Positions 38,326-50,468 are shown, numbered from the stretch's first letter. The stretch: DNA of 64,000 nucleotides from Verticillium longisporum (GCA_019188255.1 JAETXT010000004.1:2604001-2668000), one strand, 5' to 3'. Program-made: numbers and translations. Notes: generated by a model from the sequence alone, not told the origin.

Positions 38326-39354
38326 GGTCTGTTCAAAGATTGTTGGCGGGTTGGAGCATGACGAGGACATGGCCAGATGTCTGTTGCATCAAAAAGCGTC
38401 TTTTTTTCTCCTTCTTTGTTTTCGGGCCATAGGGGATCTACAACACAATGCCCATAGAAGCGCACCGTATATAACTACATCTTCCCAATCCTGCCTCCGG
38501 ACAAGGTCATGCTGCAGGTCCAGATGGAGGAGCGAGCTACGTGTGACGCCCTGCCAAGAAGTAGCGATGTGTGTGCCATATTGACTCGATCCAAGATGTC
38601 GCTTGCTTACCCCCATGGTCACATACTGTGTATGTGACCATGAGCTTGCGGCCTAGCAGTCGGGGATAGATGTCAGATGTGTCAACCCCTATGCTCGTTG
38701 CCTGCCTGGCGTCAATACCACGTGGAGAGTTGCACCGGGCTGTTTCATTTACCTTTCCAACCCTACCGACACAGGAGATATGTTGTCATTCAGGGAATTT
38801 TAAGGTGCCAGCACAGCTCCCTGGCGCTTGTGCCCAGACTCGGCGAGCAGCGACTTTTACACAGGGACTGCTCTAGCTCACAGATACTAGACGAGGTTTA
38901 CAAGCCCTCGGCCGCATCATCATTCTCAATGAAACAACGGTGTACGTCCGGCAGACTTCATCTTGCGAAATTGATCTTGTTGACTAGCATTACGTACGCA
39001 AAGCATCGCAAAGCAGCCGAAGACCCTGCCAATTGCAGGATCACCATCTCCCTTTTTTCTGGGAATCGAGTGGTCAGACCTGCCTGCCTGACATCGCCGC
39101 GCCGTGCCGCACCGTATGTTACATTGAAAGTTGTTCGTACTCAAAGGAAATCATACACTATAAGAAATATCTTTGCGACCTCATTTTTGAGAGGTTTGTT
39201 TGAGGTGGGCAAGTGCGCTATTTGCGACTTATACCACTATTGATCGAGGCCATAAGTGGCCTGCCAAGAAGAAAAGTGACCGTTTCAGCAACTGAAAACG
39301 GCCATCGAGAAGTGAGGAATTTTGCGGAACTGGCGAATGTGCGCGCCTTCAGGC
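38326..39354. other. Gap between convergent UTP14 and CAX genes
   Basis: This 1-kb stretch has no recognisable gene. It contains a perfect 13-base inverted repeat with a 3-base loop at 38614..38642, listed separately. Confidence 0.5.
38614..38642. repeat. Perfect short inverted repeat (hairpin)
   Basis: CATGGTCACATAC (38614-38626), loop TGT, then GTATGTGACCATG (38630-38642). All 13 pairs match. It lies about 290 bases past the UTP14 stop. Confidence 0.85.
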
Positions 39355-40981
39355 TTAGCGACTGACAAGGTTGAGCGCCTTGTCCATGGCATCGCTAGGG
39401 CTGACGTAGAAGGCCAGCGCGATAATGAAGTAGAGGCCCAGCAACATGGCACCCTCAAGGTAGTTCGACTTGCCGTCCTGGACGGTGTAGGTGACGACGA
39501 GAACGGAGAAGGCGAAGGCGACCGTCTCGAAGGTCTCAAAGTGGAGGGTCATGGGCTGGTCGAGAACAGCCCAGCCGAGGATGACGAGGAAGGGGGTGAC
39601 GAGAAGAGCGATCTGAATGCTAGATCCGATGGCAACGCCCATAGCCAAATCCATCTTGTTGCGAATGGCCACCACGACAGCCGTGACGTGCTCAGCAGCG
39701 TTTCCGACGATGGGAATGAGAATAAGACCGATGAAGTTCTTGCTGATATGCGCCTCCTCCACAATGTCGTCGATGCTGCCCACGAGGTAGTCGGCGCAGA
39801 TGGCGACGAGAATGGTGGTCACGACAAGGACAAGACCGGCGGCAACGGGGCCCATGGCGGGCTCCTCAGTCTCCTCCTCGCTAAGCTGGACCTCGGAATC
39901 GAAAAGGTTGGGGTGGGTGCGAAGCTGGAACCACAGGTACATAACGTAGAGGACGAGGAGGGTGATGGCGGTGCCGCGCGAGAGCACGAGAATGCTGTGT
40001 TCCTTCTCGGGGCTGTCGGCCTGGTTCAGTACGGACCAGAGCTGGTCAAGTGTTAGCGTGGAACGCAGGGAAGACGGGTGAGTTTTGGCAAAACACATAC
40101 CGTAGCGGGGATGACGAGCGACGCCGACGACAGCGCCATGAGCGAGCACGTCGTCTGGGCCGTGGCCGAGGCGAAGCTCTGCTCCATGCCGAGGCCGCTC
40201 GTAGGGTCGCGCATGTTGACGATGCCACCGAAGAAGAAGCACATGCCCATGACAAGCAGCAGGTTCGACAGGATGGAGCCGAGCATGGAGGACTGGACAA
40301 CCTCGATCTGGCCGTCCTTGAGGGCGACAATGCTGACGATGAGCTCGACAGCGTTTCCGAATGTGGCGTTGAGGAGACCGCCGAGGGACTCGCCCAGCTT
40401 CATGGAGATCTGCTCGGTAGCGTAAGAGAACGGCGGCCAAGGGGATGATGGCGAAGAAGTTGATGGTGAACACAGCAGTCGCACCCCAGCCCATCTTGCC
40501 GGCAACAATGCCCAATGGCACCATGAAGAGGAGGAAGTTGACATAGTCTGGCGCAAGAGGCGGTCATGTCAGTCGAGTGCTTGAGGGTTCAAGGCCGCCG
40601 TCGCAAGCCAAGGGAGAAACGTGGAGAGGGGACAGGCGCAAGGAAAAAAACAAACGTACTGCTGAGGAGGGTCACCTTGGTGACGTGCCAGGTGTAGGCT
40701 GAGTACTTGACGAAGACATTGTCGCTGTCGCTACCGGGCGTCCTCTCCGAATCGAAGAAGAACTGAACCGTCTTGTTCCTGGAGTGACCATTCGCGCGAG
40801 GCTCGTCGCCGTCGGCGTCCCTCAGATGGGGCTGGCCGGAGCCGTTGCCCAGCAGTGGTGAAGACTCGCTGGCGCCATCCTCACGACCGGCGTCGGACAC
40901 AGGCTTGCTCGTGTTGCTGCCCCATGTGCGGCGAACCTGCTCGCGGAAACTGACGTTGGCTGTGTTGTTGTCGGCCATCAT
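39355..40981 (-). CDS. Vacuolar Ca2+/H+ exchanger, CAX family (one frameshift as given)
   Basis: This is a Vcx1-like cation/proton antiporter that loads calcium into the vacuole. Exons: 40660..40981, 40101..40547 and 39355..40041, about 485 aa. A hydrophilic N-terminus ([16 protein letters not shown]) precedes the first helices. The two signature repeats are clear: [20 protein letters not shown], and [20 protein letters not shown] followed by [18 protein letters not shown]. Both carry the conserved Glu in GNAxE. An acidic loop ([13 protein letters not shown]) separates the halves. Homology changes frame at about 40424..40430, between IIPLAAVL and [10 protein letters not shown]. Two missing bases or one extra base would explain it. 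The start at 40981 is the first of two tandem ATGs. Other CAX paralogues exist in fungi, so no VCX1 symbol is given. Confidence 0.88.
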
Positions 40982-43900
40982 GGGCCATGCAATTAGCCGA
41001 GGTGTGCTACGGTATCAAGGGACTGGCGGCGGTCTTGTTGTCGTCGGGTCGTTGGGTAAGGCTTGCAGGTGGGAAAAGGCAAGGCAGGACGAGGCTGACT
41101 TGAGCTGGGCTTGGGTAGAGAGGGTCTGGGCGGAAAGAGTTGGATCTGGTCCAGGCTGGGAGCGAGCTGGCAGGACAGGACGACGCAGACCAGGAAAATT
41201 GGGAAAGCGAGGAAGAGGGTAAGGTAAGGTGGACTAGCAGAGAAAGCGTTTCTTTCTCGTGTGTGACACGGTCCGTGGCTAGGCAGGACCGGGCAGATAT
41301 GTGGGAGGGCAGGGAGAGAAGGAGGACGTGTGTGGATGGCGGACTGGACGATGGGAGAAGGCGACGGACGAGAAGCAGGCACTACTTACAAACCATTGTG
41401 GCTGGTTGGGCACGCGATGTCTGGTAAAGGATACTTTTCAGATGGTGGGGTCGAACAGGGTCGAACAGGGTCGAACAGGGTCGAACAGGGTCGAACAGGG
41501 TCGAACAGGGAGCCTTCGCCTTGCGATGGCGGTCAATTTGCTTGTCGGAACGGGGCAGTCGCGTGTGTCTCGATCTCAAGCTGCGACAGCGGTAACCGTA
41601 GTGGCAGAAGGGGCAGGTGAAGCGCTGGTCGCGGCGTCGGAGATGGAGACAGAGCAGCAGCTCATTAGACACAGCCCCCCCGGTCAAGGTTCGGGTGGTA
41701 TCAGAAGGGGGATAGGGTGTGTTCTGTGGTGCACGGCTAGACTCTGGAGTGCAGCAGACGAGAGGAGGGACCAGGGTCGCAGCAAAAGACCTGCAAGGTG
41801 GTTGAGAGACAAGAGTAGGAGGTGAGGTAGGTTATCGTGGTGTTGATTGCAATGCTCTGACCCGATAGAGATGAACGTGGGAGGGTACCAAACTGGTCGG
41901 GCGAAAGTCGATGCGGGTAAAGATGCCCTGGTCAGGCAGTGGGCGGCCTCCGGGGGGTCTGTGGCAGTACGTTATGGAAGGTACCTGAGGTAGGTACAGT
42001 ATGTATGTGCGCGGTGAGCGATGGGGGAAGGAAGAGGTGAGAGGGCGCGCGACGGAGGTGAAGCTTCGGCCAGGGTAGCTCCTGCCGGAAGATCAGAGGT
42101 CCAGTAGCAACCCAGAATCCCTGCAGGTATTCCACGTCATGGACGAATCAGCCAGTCATGGGCCACTTCGGCGGCAGGGGATCTTGTTCCAGATGCACCC
42201 CGGCCAATGGGGCGGCGGTTCTAAAGTGGGGTCGAGCGTGGCTATGCTCAACCCGTTGACCTGTTTGCTCGTCGTCCACTGTACAACCACTGATTGCATC
42301 GAAATTTCAACTGGTGTGCCCGTCACCACCCCCGCTCCATGGCCGGATGCGTTCTTCTTTGTGTCCTCTGTTCTGTTTCACGATGCAATCGAAATCGTGA
42401 GGGGCGGCACCAAGGTTTCAATACACCCGTTTGGCCTCCTCTCCAACGAGAACTCCCACGAAAGGAGACAACGACCAACAAACCTCGGTACGACGCGACG
42501 CGGATACAGCTTCCCCTGAAACCATCCCCACCATGATGACATGCAAGATCAAACGAAACAGGTAGGCCCAGGTACCAAAGCCAACAAGCTCCATCGTCAA
42601 ATGTGGCTCCTTTGCGTCAAGCCTCTGCGCCATGGAACCTCGAAGCTCCAGCAACGCACAGAAGCACCACGAGCAACCAACGCCAGAGGTCTTGGAACGT
42701 GGACCTGATCGACACCCGCTTGACGTGTGAGATTGAACTCTGCTCACTCTGCTCTGACTCTCACTTCCTGCTTTTTTTTTGTCTTCATCCTGGGCCGTTT
42801 AACTTCCTTTTCATTACACGCCGTGCCAGTAGCACTAGCTTGGCATTCGGCCAATCGCCCTGCACCGCCTCTCTTTGTCCACCCAACCCCGTCGCCCGCT
42901 GTGCTCACCTCACGATGTCCGACGCATCTGTGGCCACCTCTGACCGAATCGCTGCTCGAGGATAACGTGAGGGGAAGCCAGCACCACGATGACTAGCCGC
43001 AGGTGCTCACCATTGAGCCTAAGACTTCCATCCTGGACGCTTGCGCCTGACGCGTCGCTTCACCCCCGTTCGTTCGGACTGGACCCAGGCGGGCTGTGTG
43101 CTGGCAACACAGGACGCCGCCTGCCTGCGCCGAACCGCATCACCCGGACGGAGGTGAGTGAGATGATCCCTTTGCAATTTTGCAATCCAGGCAGTGCCGT
43201 CCACGTGCATTTCGGTTAGGTAGCCAACCCGGATGGATGATCGAGTGCGGTCCTGTCACCCTCCGCCTCACTCTGCTGAATCGCGTGTCTTGGCTCAATC
43301 AGCAACGCATGCCTCGCGCTGCTGACGGAGCGGCCGTTCATCTTGCGTTATCCTGCGGCGCAGGCGTTAGGCACAGCCCGTGACGATGCTCGAGCCCCTG
43401 GGCCTCTAGGTCTATTAAGACTCGGCGGACTGCTTGGCTCAATTAGTTTGACTGCTTCGCCGGTACACCAAGCAGCATGGCTGGGTTACACAGATCCCGT
43501 CCACGGTCGGCGCCCTGATGTCGGCCCAAGATTCCGGTGGCAGAGACGTGTCGGAGGCATTCTGACAATCTGTCTGCCATGACGCCTCTCTTAGGTAATG
43601 TGGGTCCGGTCAGCTTGCGTCCGGGGGGCAGCGATTGAAGCGGCTCATCACTTTGAGAGACGACCTATCTTGATATCGAATGATTCGATTGGCCGGCATT
43701 GGCAAAACGTCTAAATCACAAGGCGTTGCGGCCTCTGTCGATTCACCGGCAAGCACGACAGTCAGCCAAGCAGACCGCGCAAAGAACTACACAATCGAAG
43801 TCACCCAACTCGGTCACGGTCTCCTACGCTGCCCCACCATCTTGTCGCGAAGACATCTTCCTTCTGTGCCATCACCAAGTTCGCAACGCCATCTACACGC

Positions 43901-44897
43901 AAGCGATTCCAAGCAGACATAGCGGTCATCGTCCGAACCAGAAACGCCACAGGTGAGGTCAAACCAAGCTTCAAAGCCAAGCTTTCCAACCCCCCTCCCA
44001 TCCTACGCCAAAACTCAACATAGACACCCAGAAAAAAAGAACCACGCCTTTCCCGTCCCCATCGCCAGGCCGCGCGCGCCCCGCAAAATCCCCCTGCCGC
44101 ACACAAAAATCCGGGGGATCGGGTTGATGACGCGTCACCCTCATCAGACCCCCCTTCCTGGATTCATTCGCCCACGTTTGTTTGTTTCGTCTCGTCGTGT
44201 CTATCTTTGCCCAGCCCGTGCTTTTCAATTAAAAATATTGTCACACCGTTGGGTCTTGGGTCTCGCTTCGGGAGAGAGAAACCCTGTCCGATGGACAGTC
44301 CCTGCATAGACGTCTGGTCAAGCTTTCGAAGCTCCCAACCCCCTCCAAGAGAGACAGAGAGAGAGATAGAGAGAGGGAGCCACGCAAGCTCCCTGACCCG
44401 AAGATTCGGATTGGAGGAGACGGGACTTCGATCTGATCTACAAAAAGGAGGGGGTGCATCCAACCACGTTGTCACTGTGCTCTGTGTGCTATTGTGCTTG
44501 TTTCGACTCGATCGCTTGGCAAGGCTGGCCGTCGTCTTATTCAAGCAAGCCTTGACGCGAAGTCTTCACCAGTGACGCAGCGCGGCTGCACTTTTACCCT
44601 CTTAGGCTGATATTTGCTGCTTTGCCATTTGCTTCACCATAGGTCATTTTAAGCACATGAAAAGTCACAATGAGAAAGATGGGTCAAGTGGTGGCAGCAT
44701 CGATCGCTGCCTTTCATGTATCCATTTTGCGTATCGAATCGTGGTATCTAGGTGCTGATCGTCTAGGTTTGTCGTTTCTCCGTATTCCGTGTCTCATTAG
44801 CGGGCGTTGTTGTTTCTGTTCGGTCCTCCTCTTCAAAAGCAAAAGCGCCGTTCTCTCTATGCCTTGTCTCTCTCTCTCATCAACACATGGCATATCA
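40982..44897. other. Long intergenic region with a minisatellite and GA-rich tract
   Basis: This 3.9-kb stretch lies between the CAX start and the GH81 stop. Many small frames exist on both strands, but none shows a domain or coherent exons. It contains a six-copy 10-base repeat at 41451..41510, GGTACCTGAGGTAGGTAC at about 41980-41997, and a (GA)n-rich tract at about 44346-44380. A lineage-specific gene or non-coding RNA cannot be excluded. Confidence 0.45.
41451..41510. repeat. 10-bp minisatellite, 6 exact copies
   Basis: TCGAACAGGG is repeated without change at 41451, 41461, 41471, 41481, 41491 and 41501. It lies about 470 bases upstream of the CAX start codon, in likely leader or promoter DNA. 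Confidence 0.97.
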
Positions 44898-47761
44898 TCA
44901 GACGCCGCCCAGGACTATAATTGTCAGCACTTACGAATCATGGGAAAAGGGTCGAGCTCGGCAAACTTACCGGCAGAATAGGCGAGATACCATGTCAAGC
45001 TCGCACCGCCATCGATCCAGCTAGGATCAAAGTTGGTCGAGTTGAAAAAGTCCCACGCCGCCTTCGGGTTGAGTGTGGCCAGGTTTCCAAAGATGATACC
45101 CTTCCACCCGCCCTGGATGTCCTGCGCCCGGCCATCGCTAAAGTACACGTCCCATTCTTCCTGGACAAACTGACGCGTTCGGACGAGCGGCGACGAGGGG
45201 AGGAGAGGGATCATGTGGATGCCCTATATGAACTCAATGTTGGCGCCAAAGTAGGTCGTGTGATCGATCTTGTTTTCGAACAAAATGCCCGCGACCTTGT
45301 TTCCAATAAACTGGGCCGGCTGGACCTTGTTGTCCTTCGTATAGAGGTAGTAGTGTTGCAGCGAACGGGCCTGGACGGAGAGCATGAGGTTTCCTCTGGC
45401 AGCCATTTTGGCGTCGCCCGACACTGTACCCCACATCTTGATGGCGTATGCCTGCATCATGTCCTCAGAACTTGACTCTTGGTCTTTACCGTCATAGGAC
45501 TCAAAAAGACCTTGAGCCCAGGAATGACCGTGGAACCAGTCGAAAGACCTTGATTGCGGGAAGTACATGTCGTGGATACTCGGGTTCGCAAAGTCGCGAA
45601 CCAACAGATTGACGTACGCCTTGTTTTCGGGGATCCAGCTGGGGTCCAGATGACCGATTACGGCGGCGGCCAAGACGTGGTATGCGTAATGGAAGTGGTG
45701 GTCATTATAGTACGTGTTGCCGAAATCTGCGCCACTGTTTCCGGTGACATAGGAAGCCGACGAGACCAGACCACCCCATGATCCTAGACGTGTCAGTTTT
45801 GCAGCATGATCATGGGATTTGGCAACACTCACGCTCATACACTAGAGGAAACTTTTGCTTGTTGGCGGCAAAGCGCGCGAATGCCTGCTTTAGCTTCCCC
45901 AGCGCCGGTTCTGCAAGTTTTCTGTCGTCGAGGAGGTCGTTGATAACCGTGAGCATGATGGCGAACTTTGCGAGTGCCTATGATCGCATTAGCTCTGGTT
46001 CATTTTTAATCCGAATCTTAAACTCACCTTTCCACTAAAATACATCGAGTCCAGGTCAGACTGAGCGGCCATGTTCTGAGAAGCCTCCTGGACTGCGATC
46101 CCGCGAATCAAAGCCCTCGCTTCGTCCGACATTTTCGTCATGGTGCCCCTCTCGGGGTCCCAGGGAGCAAAGGTCATATCCAAGGGCAGATTTTGCTCAA
46201 CCATGGTCCACTGATCCGCCATGACGGCAGTTGCAATGCCTTTGGTTGTGGTCTGCAACTTCACCTCACGAACTGCTGCTCGCGTGTTGTCGTCAAAGGA
46301 CTCAACGTGATGGGGCAGGGCATACATGACAAGCTTGCCTTGTTGATGACCATCCTTGGCGAACTTGAAGGTGTATGACCCGGCTTTGTTGCGGGTTGAC
46401 CCTGACAACACGACAGTTGTAGGGAAAACACCAGCCGCTTCATCGTACAGAGCCTCGGCATTGCCAGGGTCCTTAGCCACCTGAATTATACCGTAGAAGG
46501 GGTTCTTGGCCTCCGCATAGCCGTTGTTGATGACCTGCAGCTCCAACGGGTCTCCCTTTGTCGCGTAGGCGTAGATTCTCCAGGTCCTGCCGTCTTCCAG
46601 ATGAAAGTTGAATTTGGCAACACCAGGTTTGGGGTCAGCAGTCACCTTCGTGACGTTTCTGAAGAAAACGCCACTCTGAATGACGGGTATGGCGCCCGCA
46701 AACTGAGCGGTGACAAAGGCCATGCCCTGGACCAGCGGGAAAGATACAGCCGGCATGGCTGTCGCATTGGGCCGCAAGTGGACCCGGGCCGAGAAAGCGG
46801 TGATGCTGTCTGTTGCGATTATTGTGTCTTTACCAAGATCTTTGGAGCTAACAATCAGAGACTGGATACCGATCGGGTTGATGAAATACGAAGCTTCCCC
46901 TCCTGATCCGGGTCTAGCTTTGCCAAACACTCGCTGGCTCGCTTCAATGTGGGAGATGGCCATACCCCAGCTACCTGCTGCCCCCTTGCCCGCCGCCCAA
47001 GCGACAGAGTAGGGATGAGTGAAAGCTGGAGCGCTCTGACTCCCAACCAGGAAGTTTCCAAAGAACTTGTTCGTCTGCAGTGGAGTTGTGGAGTTGACTC
47101 CCTTCTTTTCAACCGGGTGATCATTGCGAATCTGGAATTGAGAAGGGGGCGCCGCCGTGGCGATGGGGTCCGCGAATATGTCTCCTGAAGGCATGGTGAC
47201 TGTAGAGATGGGATCATCCACAATGACCGACGTAGCCGTAGAGTTGGAGACGGTTCGAATGAGCGATGTTGGTGTTGTAATAGGTGCTTGGATGATGGGA
47301 ATAGATGTGACTTTGCCTTTCAAGTCGAGCCCCGAGTCAACAACACCTGTGGTTTCAGGCCTCTTGTCAGACAGCGTAGCCGGGATCTGAGCGACTCCTG
47401 TCTCAACAACACGAGTCGTCACTGGAACCGTCTCGTTGGGAGCGAATATCGGGACCGACGAAGCGGAATATGTCCCGTCCGCGTGTGTACTAGTGGTAGT
47501 GCGCGGGGCAAGGAGGGTCAGTGTGAAGAGGACTGTCTCTGTTGCGCAAGTTGCGAGTAAGCTGTCGTCGATTGGAGCTGCCCGAGGCTGGAAGAGCTGG
47601 AGGTCTGTTCCTGGGGATAAGTCTTGGCGGGCGTTATGCCGATGCTGGTGGTGATGATGTAAATCGCCAATGGCGTTGCCCTGAAGAGATACCTGCAGAA
47701 TAGTCAGCTTCACCAGCCAACTCACGAGGTTCGAGCCCATTGGGGCGGGGGCGGGGGCCAT
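44898..47761 (-). CDS. GH81 endo-beta-1,3-glucanase with an in-frame TAG
   Basis: Family 81 enzymes cut beta-1,3-glucan in fungal walls, for example in cell separation. Exons: 46028..47761, 45833..45977, 44971..45783 and 44898..44914; 902 codons if the internal stop is read through. The hydrophobic N-terminus (NLVSWLVKLTILQVSL) suggests secretion. A Thr/Ser/Pro-rich linker follows, and GH81 starts near PLQTNKFFGNFLVGSQSAPAF. Catalytic-region motifs: RSWGGLVSSASYVTG, DFGNTYYNDHHFHYAYHV, DWFHGHSWAQGLFESYDG and KDQESSSEDMMQAYAIKMWG. At 45224..45226 (minus) a TAG stands between IEFI and GIHMIPLLPSS, where the family usually has Gln or His. The frame is otherwise perfect to the final LGGV-stop. 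CAG to TAG is a single C-to-T change. It may be a real null, RIP-like damage or a sequence error. Confidence 0.87.
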
Positions 47762-49025
47762 GGTCAAGAATTAGCAGTCAGTCTTTCGGGAGCAGGTGTG
47801 GTTCGTGTCGGGGTGCAGGTATTCAAGATTTGATTGGGATAGCGAGCCAAAAAAAGAGGCGAGCAGCTGGCAGAGGCTTTCCGAGTGGTAGATGAGATGG
47901 CGGTAGTTCGCCATTGATATAACCGCAACATGTCGACCCGCCATACAGCACCAGCTGCTCTGCATCTCCGGGAAGATCACTCCGTGCAGTCCCAGGCGAA
48001 TTCTGCGATCTCTCGGCTCCAGTGGGTTACCGCGCAACGTGGGCAGGTGGAATGTGTGTCTCATTCACAATAGACTTGGCTTACTCTTTGAGGAATGCCA
48101 GACCGGGCGTGGCGGATACTGGTGCGTAGTCTGCCGTAAAGAGGCGTGCGATATCGAGCGGTATATGCAAGGATACTAAGGAATGAGGAGTATACGATTC
48201 GAGCTTTGGCGAAGCTAGCCGCTGGTTCGCCTGGTCGGCAAGTTGTTGAGCAATGTCCAGAGCGAGAAAAAACGACGTCACAAGCAATTGACGGGGAAAA
48301 GAGACGACACCAAAGTAGCTAGTATTGGTGTTTCGGGGAAGTGCAGCCTGAGACAAGAAGTAAAGGGTCCTTTTGGTCTCAGAGGCATGTGGCAAGGTCT
48401 TGATTCTGGCGATTTGAGACTTGGAAGACGAATTCAACGGCCTGGGAAGGTACGGATGACACACAACACGACAGGGTCAAGCCGGTAGCCCCTCACCACT
48501 GACGCGTTGCCCTTGGCGTGGGTCCATTCTACTCACTCGTCAATATGCTGCCACATCCATGACACTCGGATGAAAGGCAAAATACTACTTCGAACCCCTG
48601 TGCTCAATCATATTTACTGGACCTTTGTCGTCTGATTGAGATGCATGGCAGGTTGTGAGGTGAGGTCCGAGGAATATGCCAAGCGTAAATTGCGACGGTG
48701 GAGGGGCAGCCCGCCTAAGCCACGAGCCAGGCTTCTTGGCTGGTTGATGAAGCATTCCAGTTGTCGTTACCAAGGCTATTGCACGGCCAGGTGCATCATG
48801 TGGGTGTCCAGTCGAATGACCGGACATCACAAAGCATGAGATGATTGCTGTTCACCAAAACGAAGCCAACTGATATTCAGTCTCGTGAGAAGCGCCGGCG
48901 CCATCCGCGATACATATAGCCCGATGTTGGCAAAACCAAAATCCCATGCCGAAACGCCTGTGCCCCATTGATATTCATCAACAGACCTAGGTCTGTACCA
49001 ATTGTACGTCTAAGAGCCGTCTGTG
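47762..49025. other. Intergenic region, no convincing gene
   Basis: This 1.26-kb gap lies between the GH81 start and the STN1 stop. One minus-strand frame at 48081..48464 (127 codons) looks protein-like in composition but has no recognisable motif, so it is not called. Confidence 0.45.
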
Positions 49026-50468
49026 CTAGCCTCGTGGGCCCGACTTCTTCTTTCGTTGCCCGAGTACGTTCGGCTCGACGGAGAGGTGTCGCGAGCGTCC
49101 ATCACCCACATCGTCTGGCCTGTATTGGGTAGCTCTACGCGACCTCTCCAAACCTTCTGCCTGTCCCATCTTCGGGTGCTCTCCGGTTGACTTGATGGAT
49201 TTATCAGCGTATGTTGGAGTATTCCTTCTTCCACAGCCCTCTTCCATAAATGCCACCGAGCGCTGTCTGGTAGGCGGTCTTGACCTCTCGAGCCCCTGCG
49301 TCTGAGTTCTCGCTGGCTGTTCAGACCTCGCTGGATTCTCTTCAGCGAGCCACAACGTCGGCTGTGAGCGCTCCAGGCCCTCGGCTCTCGGCCTGACTTG
49401 ATGGTCAACATTGGGTCCGGAGATCCTTGTCGATATCGCCAAGCCAGAATCTTCGTTCATATGCCGCTTGTTGTCGTGAAGAACACCGACATTCTTGTGA
49501 TGACGTTTTGATCGTGAGCTTTCGAGGCCTTGAGACAACACTGTGACAGATGTGGCAGGTCTTGGCTTCCCGGATCTCCTAGATTCGCCAGTCGCGCCAT
49601 CGTCGCCACGTCTTTCATCAGCAGATGCTACAGCACTCACCACCTTTCTCCCTGATCCTTTTTCAAGGCCGTTGACAGGCCGTTCTTGAGCCTCGGGCAC
49701 CTCATCCTCAGCGACGTACGTGCTTGTCAGCCTTGCACCACTGGCCCTCTCCAGCCCTGTGGCCAGCTCACCGTTCTCTGCCTCACGCCGCTTTCTCTCC
49801 TTTTCCTCGCGCTTCTCTTTCCTCTCTCGCCCCTCGGCCTCCCGTCGACACCGTCGCATCTGCTTCTCACCCACTACCCAGGGCACCCCCAACACATCGC
49901 GCTTGAAATTGTCCCTCTTCTCCCAGAGCGCAACCTCTTGTGCCGTGGACCTTACAATCTTGACCTTTTGTATCTTGACCGTCTTCTCATCGCGAAAAAG
50001 CGCCACGCTCCCCTTGATGTCCACCACGGCGCCGACATCAACATCATCGCAACCCGGCTGCAGAAATTCGACTCGTCGAGGCGCAAATGCTAGCGGATCC
50101 TTGCCCCCAAAGGTCGGGAGTACGGCAGGGATGACTTTGACGGCAACATTACACTCGATGCAGGCGCCGCTGCTGTCGTCAATGGTGAAGATGCGACGGT
50201 TGTAGACATCGTCGATGGCGACTACCACGCCGACGAGGCGTACCCATTTCACGGGAAGATTGCGGTGGAAGAACAGACCTTGCCCTGCGTGAGCCTTGTT
50301 AGTATTCGCCGCCCGGGAAGATGAAGGTGGATGGAGACGCCTACCTTCATACTCGCGGTGCGTGTTGAGGGCGTGAATGGTCGCCGCGGTGAGCAGGCAC
50401 CATTGATCAAACGTGGGGGAGAGGTGGAAGCAGTATTGAGGGTACAGGTCAGTGGATGCGCTGGTCAT
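49026..50468 (-). CDS. STN1: CST-complex telomere protein Stn1
   Basis: Stn1 is the OB-fold subunit of the Cdc13/Ctc1-Stn1-Ten1 complex that caps telomeres and promotes C-strand fill-in. Exons: 50345..50468 and 49026..50284, with a 60-base intron carrying a perfect TACTAAC branch point; 460 aa. The start at 50468 gives MTSASTDLYPQYCFHLSPTF, like other fungal Stn1. The OB-fold runs through GLFFHRNLPVKWVRLVGVVV, DDVYNRRIFTIDDSSGACIE and GAVVDIKGSVALFRDEKTVK, ending near residue 185. After a basic/acidic helix (KQMRRCRREAEGRERKEKRE) the C-terminal half is predicted disordered. It carries six spaced copies of a GLERS-like motif (GLERAS, GLEKGS, GLESSR, GLERSQ, GLERSR, GLERSR). The family call is good. 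The tail has no assigned function. Confidence 0.85.
   Translation of the reverse strand: MTSASTDLYPQYCFHLSPTFDQWCLLTAATIHALNTHREYEGRRLHPPSSSRAANTNKAHAGQGLFFHRNLPVKWVRLVGVVVAIDDVYNRRIFTIDDSSGACIECNVAVKVIPAVLPTFGGKDPLAFAPRRVEFLQPGCDDVDVGAVVDIKGSVALFRDEKTVKIQKVKIVRSTAQEVALWEKRDNFKRDVLGVPWVVGEKQMRRCRREAEGRERKEKREEKERKRREAENGELATGLERASGARLTSTYVAEDEVPEAQERPVNGLEKGSGRKVVSAVASADERRGDDGATGESRRSGKPRPATSVTVLSQGLESSRSKRHHKNVGVLHDNKRHMNEDSGLAISTRISGPNVDHQVRPRAEGLERSQPTLWLAEENPARSEQPARTQTQGLERSRPPTRQRSVAFMEEGCGRRNTPTYADKSIKSTGEHPKMGQAEGLERSRRATQYRPDDVGDGRSRHLSVEPNVLGQRKKKSGPRG

Noticed and set aside
41301..41825. 174-codon plus-strand frame crossing the 10-bp repeat
   Set aside because: The length comes from the repeat remaining open; no recognisable protein sequence lies on either side.
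48081..48464. 127-codon minus-strand frame between GH81 and STN1
   Set aside because: The composition looks protein-like, but there is no motif, no homologue I can name and no supporting splice structure.
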